NCBI GenBank assembly: GCA_015852425.1
Contig: JAAAIG010000031.1
Coordinates: 1-37,046, forward strand
Source: Gryganskiella cystojenkinii
Lineage: Eukaryota; Mortierellomycota; Mortierellomycetes; Mortierellales; Mortierellaceae
DNA: 37,046 nucleotides
Direction: 5' to 3'
Under the pieces are notes generated by a model. That model was not told where the DNA came from. It searched no databases and worked only from the letters and a program-made list of their open reading frames with translations. This document shows positions 17,950 to 27,088 of this stretch, in pieces; position 1 is the first letter of the stretch; each line of letters starts with the position of its first letter. The position numbers and the translations under genes are program-made.

Positions 17950-20508
17950 TCAAAACTGTCTCAAAATTTCATTCCCGTTTTGAATGGGCATGGACGACAA
18001 GGAAGCACCAAATGGATTGAAATCAAAAGGATCTACACCAAGGCCTGTCGGGTTCAGGTTGCTTGACTGAGGCGGTACGGCCGCAAGAGCTTGCATTTCC
18101 TTGATCAGTTCCGCTCGGATCTCATCCTCGTCAATCTCGTATCGTCGAAAGAGTTTTTGCACCTTTTTGGTTTGTTCCTTTCTCCGCTGATAGGTTTGTG
18201 GGTCTAAGGGGACAGCTGGTTTCCGGTCAAAGACTCGCCGAGCATGGTCGTAAAAGAAATCTGCCTCGGGTTTGTACTGGGTGTTGGCCATGATCGACTC
18301 TATACTACCATAGTACTGAATCAAATTCGCAGCTCTGAAGGAGGCAATCCCTTCCATTTTCTAAAAGAGAGGCATTCCAAAAAAAAAAGAAAAGTTTAGA
18401 GGCACAAATCTAGCAGATGAGCGCACATTGAAGTAACCAGGAATGCAGCTGTCGAGGAATTAAAAAGAGACTTGATAGGATACTTACGCCTGAAAAGTCG
18501 GTGCCACAGAGGATGCACATGTCGATAAAGGCTTGTCGATTGAGACCTAGAGCTGCTCGTGCAGCAACAGGATCGATCTCCAGAATGTCCTTGCCGGTGT
18601 TTCCAAAGAGGACCTGACGCAACAGAATCCCATCCCCAAACACGACCGTGTCTGTGTCCTCACTTACAGATCCATCAGCCCAGCCCAGGGTCGTCAATTG
18701 TGCACAAACGGCTTCGGCTTCAGCTTCTTCAGCCTCAATCACAGGTCGGCCCATGGCTCGGAGCAAGTTCTCACATTCAACCACCAGAGGTCGAGCGACT
18801 TTCATCGCTCTCCGCTCGAGTGTCATCAGAATATTCTGATGGGCTGAGACAACAGACTTGATCGTAGTCCTCAAATCGCGATCCTCTTCGGGTTCGATAT
18901 CTGGTGTAGTGGCAACTGTGGATTCGTCCTCTTCTCCTGTGGCCGTCCAAACGCCCGCAGCTTCCGTGGAAACATTGGTCTGGTTCGTTTCCTCATTTGC
19001 CACGACATTTTGAGGTACTGCGGCGGAGCTGTCGATGATTTCAAGCTGCCCTGCAGGACTAGTCATAGTCCCCAATCCCACCCTATCGTCTTGCTTCTCT
19101 TGACATGCGTCACCCTTCGCCTCTTGTGCCTTGATCTCGGATCCAGCATTCAATGACTGCTCTCGTTCATGATCAGCCTGAGTCGCCTTCTTGATTTTGC
19201 GGACAAGTTGCTGTTCCAACTCGCTCAGCTCTCGTTGGCGTCTATTCTGGCTCTGATCCAATAAGATGTCCTGACCTGAGTCGCTCTCCATCGAGTGTAA
19301 AAACCTTTTCAAGGCTTTGTGGACGCTCTTTTGGACACGTTCATCGAATTCGGGGCTTTCAGGGTTACCGAGCTTCAACAGGGCCAATTCTGCGGCAGGA
19401 ATAAGGTGTTCAATACTGGTACCGGTCCTGATCGCTTGCTGCAGACTGAGGGAGCCGACTGGATCATCATTGTCCTCGTCTTGACCTTGCCCTCGCGCTC
19501 TTCTAGGCCAGACCAGATCCAGATCCTTGACGCTATCGAACTCGAGTTCCAGACGATCCAAGGTGTCGAGTTCCTGTTCCAAGTAGTTTTCATCGTCGTC
19601 GTTGTCATTTACTTGATCTGTGAAATCTATTGTTAACGGCGACTGTTCTCGCTTCAGACTCGCAAATTCTTGATCCGTCAATTTTCCGAGTTCCCATGAC
19701 CATTCTCCTTCTACGTTGTCGTCCCCATCGCCGTCAAGTAGAAGGCTCAAGTCGTCTAGGGGTTCCAGAGCGGACAGGGGCCGGAATGTCGCACAGTCCT
19801 TTGAGGGGCTTTGTTCGTCAGGCGTTTTTGGGCGTTTCTTTTGTTTTCTCCCACCATATAACATTTCTTTGGCTGATTCAATCTCATCTACCTCTAGTTC
19901 CTTCTCCATCACCACTGCTGGTGCTGCTGCTGATGTAGAGAGAGAGACTGTGGAGGTACCTCGGGTCCGAATGTCCCTCAGTACGTTCATCATCTGATCG
20001 TCCGACAGTGTTTGAAGGATCTTAGCTGGCTCCCGGAGGGATCCCAATCGTTGTTTGTTCCGTTTGATTTCAAGCTCAAAGGATTTTTGGACCTTTTCTT
20101 TCAAGACGTCTCGTCGAAGTCCCTCCCGTTGCTTTTCAATGATACGATCCTGCGCATCAAAGACAAATATAGGTTTGATCCCGTGGAGCTCCAAGTAGAG
20201 GCAAAGTCTGTGGACACCGCGTTGGACGCGAGCAGGATGTGGATCAAGACCGTAGACTGAAGAGAGAGAGAGATTTTTTTTTGTTAAGAAGCGAGAAAAA
20301 GAGATCCGTTCCGGTATACCAGACGAAACAAAAAAGAGCATACATGTACACAACAGGAGGCGACAAAAAAAACCAACTTACTGAACCGATTGAGATAGCA
20401 ACTGACATCTACAGCCAGAGTCTTTCCACTGTAGTGGGTGATATGTCGAGCACGTACGGAATCGGGTGCGAGTCGCTGCAACAGACCCGTGAGCCCCTTG
20501 ACACCCAT
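17950..20508 (-). CDS. XPG/FEN-family structure-specific nuclease with long spacer
   Basis: Exons 20508-20382, 20256-18488 and 18360-17950 give 768 residues. The N domain starts MGVKGLTGLL and carries D34 (LAVDVS) and D76 (FVFD). The I domain near 530-680 carries EAEEAEAEAVCAQL, SEDTDTVVFG and CGTDFSG, followed by a helix-hairpin-helix-like GIASFRAANLIQYYGSIESI. These supply the acidic metal-binding residues of 5'-flap/bubble nucleases. N and I domains are separated by roughly 350-400 acidic, Ser/Glu/Asp-rich residues, as in XPG/Rad2, but flanking similarity looks closer to FEN1 and the total is shorter than XPG (over 1,000). No C-terminal PIP box QxxLxxFF is visible. Both introns (125 and 127 nt) keep phase. 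It is probably nuclear and acts in DNA repair or replication, but which paralogue it is cannot be decided from sequence alone. Confidence 0.85.
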
Positions 20509-20862
20509 GGTTGTGTTGTATGATTTCGGAAAGGAATTGATTTAAGTTTGGCGAGGGGTGCAAGGACGCCAAGTTGTGTGGACTCTATTCATGATACAAA
20601 CTGCAGAATGAATTGTCCTACACTGCCTAAAAGCAAGTACGGCTGTGGATGGAGAGCAGCGAAGGAGTAATGTACCAAAAAAGAGGACAATGAGAGAAAG
20701 GAAGTTGAAGGAATCGACGCGCCATGTGAACGGACGGACCCCTTTTTTCTTGCAAGACTGTTTTATTATTTTTTGGTGGCAAATGACTTCAAAAACATAG
20801 TGATTTTTCACCCTTTTTTCTCTTGTTCCCAGCCTTCTTTGCATCATCTCGGACCATCAAAC
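20509..20862. promoter_or_regulatory. Divergent promoter region, nuclease / unknown gene
   Basis: These 354 nt separate the start codons of the XPG-family gene (minus) and the unrecognised 449-residue protein (plus). The right end is T/C rich on the plus strand, like other leaders here. No specific site stood out. A GACGCGCC stretch near 20716-20723 is only a partial match to MCB-type elements. Confidence 0.4.
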
Positions 20863-22557
20863 ATGCGCGGACGACTGCCAGAAATACGGTCCGAACTACC
20901 GCCACCAACACCGACTCCAAAAACAATCCACACGATAGCAACCACGATATGCCCAGAACATGCCTATCTTCAGGACCTGGAACGTGAGGCTGAGGATCAT
21001 CTCATTCGAGTCCTTGCCTACACGCCAACGCCAACGCCAACCTATGTCCTCACTCTGCGAGAGCAAAGAGATCTCACAGAGGTAGCTCTGATTGTCAGCA
21101 AGGACATGCAGAAACTTCAGGCTGGACTAGGTAAGACACGGCTTCCTATTCTTTCCAGTCTCTCTCTCCTTCTTCAGTTGTTTACTCGCTTTTTCTTCCC
21201 CTTCAAAACGTGGTGTTAGTCCGAGCTGGTCGACCACCCGATGAACGTGATGGGAATTATGTGCCTGCGCCTGACTGGGACATGGATTTCATCAATGCGC
21301 TGGTGCAGCAGTGGCATGAACCGGTGTCGGTTCCTTCGGACTATTATCTCTTACGTTCCATAGGACTTTATGCGATCGGGACCTCGGTTCAAGTCTCAGT
21401 CCTCGGCAAGGACCATATAGTGAGATATATGGATATGGCTCTGACGCTTGCTCACAAAGCGTTCGAGGTCCTCCAAGTCGCTGTTAGCAGCAGTGATCAG
21501 TCGATTGATCGATATTGGCGATATCATACTCTGATTACCTATATCCGACAGAAGCAGGCTAGTACATTTCTTTCTGAGCTTATTAAGAGTGACACTGGTT
21601 CTCGAAGCGACCTTGATTATTGACTTTTATTTTATTTTATTGACAGGCATCAGCAATGATGGACAAGATCAAAGAATACGAGCAAAGAACTGGACTCGAT
21701 GCCTCTGAGGAACTCTATAAACAAACGGAGCTCGCTGTCTCGGAAGCCAAACTATCTTTCCGTAGAGGTATGAAACGCTATCCGTTTGCACCTGGGACCG
21801 AGAGTGCTCGTTGCAAAGCTCAAGAGTGGAGCAAGATCTCGAACATGATGGAGTCCTTTACGAAAATTCAGAGGGATCTTCAGGACCGCAAGACCTGGGC
21901 TCTACAGACGATCGACCTGCTCGAAGGTGCGCTCTCGGAAGATCGTAGGCCAGCCCTGGACTACCTCTCGCGGATTTCCAACACGCATCTTGATCTCGCA
22001 CTTTGGATCTACGACCATCCGGAAGATCGACCGCTTCTGGTCCCCAAGAAGACCTCGTTGTTTCTCGACATGCAGCGATCTGCTGTCACAGGTACGATAT
22101 CTCTGGGTATCGATCAGTAAAATACCAAAGACTAACTGAATCGATACTGTCGTTTTTCTCCTTTTCAATAGCATTTCACGTCGCCAAGCGTGTTTTGGAT
22201 CGATGTGAGGACGAGGATGACCTAGAGCCAAAGCACTACTACCAGGTACCCTATTACCCCGTTCGCTGTATGCAATCGATGGATGGCATAAGGAAATCCA
22301 CCTACTGACAACTTTATCGATGCACCTAGGTGGTCGACTGCTTGTACCTGATGACCTTGATCTGCGTATCCCCGGATCTGGTCCACGCTTACAGTCGAGA
22401 GGCAGCTCAGTGGGTGCAGCTCTTGGGAAACAAATTCCCAAAACACAGGGTCGATCCTGAGTACCTGAATGCTTCACGAAAGATGGCTGCCAAGGACAAG
22501 GTCATGCAGGCTATCCGAGAGTATCGTCAGCAACGACGTGAGTCGCAGCCAGCATGA
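20863..22557 (+). CDS. Unrecognised 449-residue helical protein
   Basis: Exons 20863-21130, 21220-21561, 21654-22091, 22172-22245 and 22330-22557 join in phase to 449 residues. I do not recognise the family. The first 60 residues contain Pro/Thr-rich stretches (PPPTPTPK and TPTPTPTY); the rest is predicted helical, with blocks such as DYYLLRSIGLYAIGTSV, MMDKIKEYEQRTGLD, YLMTLICVSPDLVHAYSREA and a basic C-terminus (EYRQQRRESQPA). No signal peptide, membrane span, zinc-binding cysteines or nucleotide-binding motif is seen. The third acceptor is ambiguous: using 21654 keeps frame with the GTACAT donor at 21562, whereas the nearer CAG at 21646 does not. It shares a divergent promoter region with the nuclease gene, which is weak evidence of function. 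The codon pattern and four short, phase-consistent introns support a real gene. Confidence 0.7.
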
Positions 22558-22840
22558 ATATAAAATTGGGCAAAAGACAAAAAGACGCGCCACCAAAAAC
22601 GACCGAAATAAAAAAACAAGCAGTCCCGTTTTCCCCGAGGTATATTTTTGTGGGTTTTTCTTTGAGGCAATTATTTTTGGCTTGTTTTCTCTCTCCACTT
22701 TTGGTCTCTCCTCTCAACCTGCACGACTCGACAACAGACCCGTAGACCACCAGGGAGGAACGACAGCAGGGACTCGCCGCCGGATAGTTATTCTTTTTAG
22801 GACAACAATAACATAAATCTGATTGTTGCCATCCATCAAG
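22558..22840. other. Intergenic: 3' flank of unknown gene and MEF2 promoter
   Basis: These 283 nt between two plus-strand genes contain no gene. The left part is A-rich, and a T/C-rich stretch at about 22655-22720 precedes the MEF2 leader. Confidence 0.5.
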
Positions 22841-25654
22841 ATGCAGGCCCATTCTTCTCGTGCAGGATTCAGCTCCATGGCTGCATTCACCAAGTCTTGG
22901 TCATGTCGGCATGCGGCCAAAGCATCAGCATCACCAATACCTCTCAGACCTCGACCCGTCTTTACCTCCGAACTGAGGAAAGGATTCATGGCTCTCCAGT
23001 CAAGTCGTTGGTACAGCTCACATGGTAACGTCTGGATAATCCTTGCTCCTGGGACCTGAAAGAATTACAAAGGGCATAAAAAGTCAAGTGGTCTCACGTT
23101 CTTTTTATTCTTCCAATATAGCGCATAAGACCGATGTGGCGATCAGGAACGCAAGGAACATCGGAATCATTGCTCACATCGACGCCGGAAAGACGACCAC
23201 GACTGAGCGTATGCTTCACTACGCTGGATTCACCCGAAAAATTGGAGGTAAATATCCCGTTGTTTTACCTTATAGTCCATTCAGTTTTGTGCGCGGTCGC
23301 TCCAATGTGCAGCTGTGCTAATCATTCAATATCAATAACTTTCAGATGTGGACAGCGGTGACACCATTATGGACTACATGAAGCAGGAACGCGAACGTGG
23401 TATCACCATCACCTCGGCTGCCATTACATTCGGTTGGAACAACCACCGTATTAACCTGATCGATACCCCCGGACATGTGGATTTCACCATCGAAGTCGAG
23501 CGGTCGATTCGAGTCCTTGATGGAGCAGTTACGATCCTGGACGCTGTTGCAGGAGTCGAGGCACAAACCGAGACCGTGTGGCAACAGGCTGCCCGTCAGG
23601 GGATTCCTCGTATCGCCTTTGTCAACAAGATGGATCGAGCCGGAGCAGGATTCGGAAGAACTGTCCGGGAGATGCGTACCCGTCTAGGGTGCCGGCCCGT
23701 CGTTGTTCAGATTCCATTGATGGAACCCGGGACCAATGGGAAATCTAGTGATGCCGAGTTTAACGGTGTGATCGACGTCTTGTCGATGGATATCCTCCGA
23801 TGGGATTCAGATTCCAAGGGCGCAAAGATGGTTCGTACACCACTGACAAATTCCTATCCTGACCAAAAACTCTACGAAGAAGCCGTTAAAGCCCGTGTCG
23901 CACTGGTGGAACAACTTTCGGTCTTGGATGAGCACATTATCGAGCTCTTCTTAACCCTGGAAGATCACATGTTGATCGAGGCCAAGGACTTGCAGGCGGC
24001 GATTCGACGTTTAACTCTGTCGTCAACCATTGTCCCCGTCCTGTGTGGCGCCAGCTTCAGGAACATTGGTGTTCAGCCTCTGATGGATTCCATTGTCGAT
24101 TACTTGCCCTCCCCGGACGAGCGGCCTGCAGCGATCGGTCGCATGGCGGACGGTAAGATGGTCGAGATTGGAAACGGCGGAGCCAAGGAGCGTCTATGTG
24201 CTTTGGCCTTCAAGGTTATTCATGATGCCCGTCGAGGTCCTATGGTTTTCGTCCGCATCTATGCTGGACAATTGAACGAACGTGCTCAGCTTTGGAACAG
24301 TTCCACCCATACCAAAGAGCGTGCCAACAAGCTCTTGCAGATGTACGCCATGGATGTCGAAGAGATCCCTCATATCACCAAGGGTAACATTGGCGTTGTG
24401 CTCGGACTCAAGGATACTCGAACTGGAGACACCTTGCTGGACGCCCATGATCCTCGTAAAGGTCTCGCCCTTAGTGGAATCAAGGTACCCTCACCCGTCT
24501 TTTTTGCTAGTGTTGAGCCCATGTCGACCTCGGATGAGAAACCTGTCGAAGAAGCCTTGAAGGCTCTGATCCGAGAGGATCCCTCGCTCGGCATGCGAGT
24601 CGATGAAGAGACCGGTCAGACGCTCCTGGGAGGTATGGGCGAGTTGCATCTCGAGGTTGCCAAGGAGAGACTCATCAGTGACTTCAAGGTCAAGGCTGAG
24701 ATGGGACGGATGCGTATCTCATACAAGGAAACGATGAAAGGTGCTGGCACCGTCTCAGAGATCTCTCAGTGGGAATACGATCGAGAACTTCTTGGAAAGC
24801 GTAGTCGAGCCCGCGTCGGCATCACGGTCGAACGTCTGGATCGGTCCGACGAGCAAGAAAGAGGAGCTTCAAGTAGCAATACTACGGCCGATGAACACCG
24901 GGAAGAATATGATGGAAACGAGATTGTGATCTCTCTTGAGGAACAATCCGTAAAGTCTGACGAGGCCGGTTACCAGGCTGCAGCTCAAAAGGCTGCCCTC
25001 CAAGGAGCCGTCATCCCCTCGGGTACAACAGATCTCCCAATCCCTGTTATTCGAACCTCGATCAAGAATGGAGTTCTCTCTGCATTGTCCCGTGGACCTT
25101 TGCTCGGTTTTGCGCAGACATATCTCCGGGTCCGATTGACGGATTTGCATCTCTACGGAAATGAGTCGACCCCGGCCGCGATCTCGTCCTGCGTCTCTGC
25201 TGCCGTGACGGAGGCGATTTCACAAGGCAGTGGCAGAGGAAGCGATAGCTCTGTCCTCTTGGAGCCCATAATGGATGTCCGTGTCGAGGTGGCGGAGAAG
25301 GACGTTGGTACAGTCATGGGCGACATCAGTGGAACGAGACGTGGTCGTGTCCTGAGTCTCGATGGTGAAGGTCAAGAGGACGGTGGTGCTGAGCAGGACG
25401 AGAGCGAATTTGAGGTCTACGCTCCCCCAGATTCGACCTATACCGCTTCTTCATCGTCTTCGTCTGCTGTGGGCACGATGGCAGATCGGAAGTCTATCCG
25501 TGCGCGAGTACCTCTGTCGTCCATGTTGGGCTATGATGCGGCGTTGAGAGCCTTGACCGGCGGCACTGGTAATTTTGCAATGGAGGTCGTTGGCTACGGA
25601 GAGATGGACTATGATCGTCAACGGGATTTGATCAAAGAGATGCGTGGCGGATAG
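22841..25654 (+). CDS. MEF2: Mitochondrial ribosome-releasing GTPase EF-G2 (RRF2mt)
   Basis: Exons 22841-23024, 23122-23247 and 23346-25654 give 872 residues. The N-terminus is rich in Arg/Ser/Ala and lacks acidic residues until about 45, with a plausible cleavage site around RWYSS, as expected for mitochondrial import. GTPase motifs are G1 AHIDAGKTT (79-87), RERGITI (119-125), G3 DTPGH (143-147), G4 NKMD (197-200) and G5 near [26 protein letters not shown] is typical of the MEF2/GFM2 branch, which splits ribosomes with recycling factor, rather than the translocase MEF1/GFM1. Domains II to V follow. Domain IV carries a hydrophilic insert (about 600-640) and a second acidic/Ser-rich insert near residues 775-825. 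It uses phase-1 introns of 97 and 98 nt. Confidence 0.93.
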
Positions 25655-26050
25655 AGAGACCAAATGGTTGGTTATTTGTGGTCCTGTGTAGATAGAATTA
25701 CTCTTGTACAATACAATTCAAAGAACAAAAAAAAAAAAAAAATGGCGGCGTTCCTTGCTTGGAACAAAGTTTATTCAGAAAAAAGATTGTCCCACGGGGT
25801 TCAGGAGAGCATTTTATTTTTCTTCTGTGGGAAAGCTGGGGATGCAACCTGACTCAGTCATTTTTCGCATTTTGACATTTGTGTTTTTGGTTTGTAGTTG
25901 TGTGTAAGCAAAAGGGTTCTTTGTGATCCAGCAATATAAAACCCGATGGGCGTGTTCCCCAAAGGAAAAGAAAAAAAAGAGGGAAAGAAAAAAACAAAAA
26001 GCATATAATCCCTTCTTTTTTCCTTTATACCTTTCCAACCCACCATAATA
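25655..26050. other. Intergenic: MEF2 3' flank and AIG2-like promoter
   Basis: No gene is seen. An A run (25728-25742) marks the MEF2 3' flank. A TATAAA box is at 25935-25940, and the leader before the ATG at 26051 is A-rich then T/C-rich. Confidence 0.55.
25935..25940 (+). promoter_or_regulatory. TATAAA box upstream of the AIG2-like gene
   Basis: A perfect TATAAA lies 111 nt upstream of the start codon at 26051, at a distance that would fit a leader of about 80 nt. It is the clearest TATA box in the window and suggests a more regulated promoter than those of its neighbours. Confidence 0.45.
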
Positions 26051-26763
26051 ATGTCGCCTGTCAATGTCGTTGCTGCTTCCACCGGGGCCGAAGTCAAGGT
26101 CAAGACCATTAACCATAATAGGGGCGTCAATGCGCATCCTTGCTTCGTCTATGGATCTTTGATGGATGCTCGTGTGCGCGACAGCGTTACCAGATCAGGA
26201 CCCGACGCAAAGATTTTTGTCGCAAAAGGATCAATCAAGGTAATATGCCATCTCCCTTCCTCTACTTCTAAACACATTAAAAAAAGTGGTGGCGCTTGTC
26301 ATTATCTCACCAAAACGGATAACTACTTTGGCTCCAGGGCTATATCCGTTACCCGTACTACAACCAACCCTTCCCCGGAATGATTGCCTCCGAGGATCCC
26401 GAGGCCACTGTCGAGGGTCTTCTGATCTTCGGACTCACAGACCAGGACAGATACCGACTCGATCAATTTGAGGGTCCCGAATATCCACGGTCGACCTTGA
26501 CTGTGAAAGTGCACGAACCAGTCCCTGCAGAGTGGACCCTTTTGAAGGCCAACGATATTGAACAAGATGACTACATCCCCGAGACGACTCTGCAAGCCTT
26601 CGTCTACACGTTTACGGGTCCCTTGGTACATCTGGACAGAACAAGACCCTGGGATTATGAGGCCTTCAAGCGAGACCATCTCTCGACCTGGATGACTAAG
26701 AGTCCCACTTTTGCTTCGATGGTGGAGAGAACTACCGAGGCCATGATCGCTGTCCATCTGTGA
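26051..26763 (+). CDS. AIG2-like gamma-glutamylcyclotransferase-fold protein (copy 1)
   Basis: Exons 26051-26239 and 26338-26763 give 204 residues. After about 28 non-conserved residues comes the family signature HPCFVYGSL (Y34-L37, the substrate-binding loop), then PGMIASED, VEGLLIFGL and LDQFEGPEYPR, where E108 occupies the position of the catalytic glutamate of AIG2/GGACT proteins. Known members release 5-oxoproline from gamma-glutamyl amines or peptides; the plant AIG2 members are less well understood, so the substrate here is unknown. No signal peptide is seen, so it is presumably cytosolic. The paralogue at 33508-34291 shares most of these blocks and the position of the first intron (just before GYIRYP). 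A TATA box precedes the gene. Confidence 0.88.
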
Positions 26764-27088
26764 AAAATACCCACTTAAAAAAAAAGCCCTTTTGCTTGCC
26801 TCACATCATCGTTACCGCCTCTTGACACATGATTAGCAAAGTTCATAGAAAAAAAAAATCATTCCGAATTTATTTATTCATTCTTTTTTGATTCCGCCTT
26901 TTTCTGGTCCAAAGTTGAGATAATGTTAGGGAAAAAAGAAAGGGGGACGGAAGTAGTAGTATATACATGTAAGAGTGGGTAGAGCTATGTGCAAAGAAGG
27001 GAAATTGTTACTGTACTGTACAAAATAAGACGGTTTTTCGGCAAAAAAAAATGGAACAGATCAACTTGAGGATCAGTTTTTGAATCTT
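26764..27088. other. Convergent 3' region, AIG2-like copy 1 / RING ligase
   Basis: These 325 nt lie between the stop codons of two convergent genes. They are A/T rich with several A and T runs (for example 26846-26858 and 27044-27051) and contain no recognisable gene. Confidence 0.55.

Noticed and set aside
20716..20723. MCB-like cell-cycle element (ACGCGT type) in the nuclease promoter
   Set aside because: The match is only five bases (ACGCG followed by C), too weak to call.
21902..22477. 191-codon minus-strand frame opposite the unknown 449-residue gene
   Set aside because: It crosses introns and exons of the plus gene, whose junctions all keep phase; its composition (Arg/Pro/Cys rich) is typical of an antisense frame.
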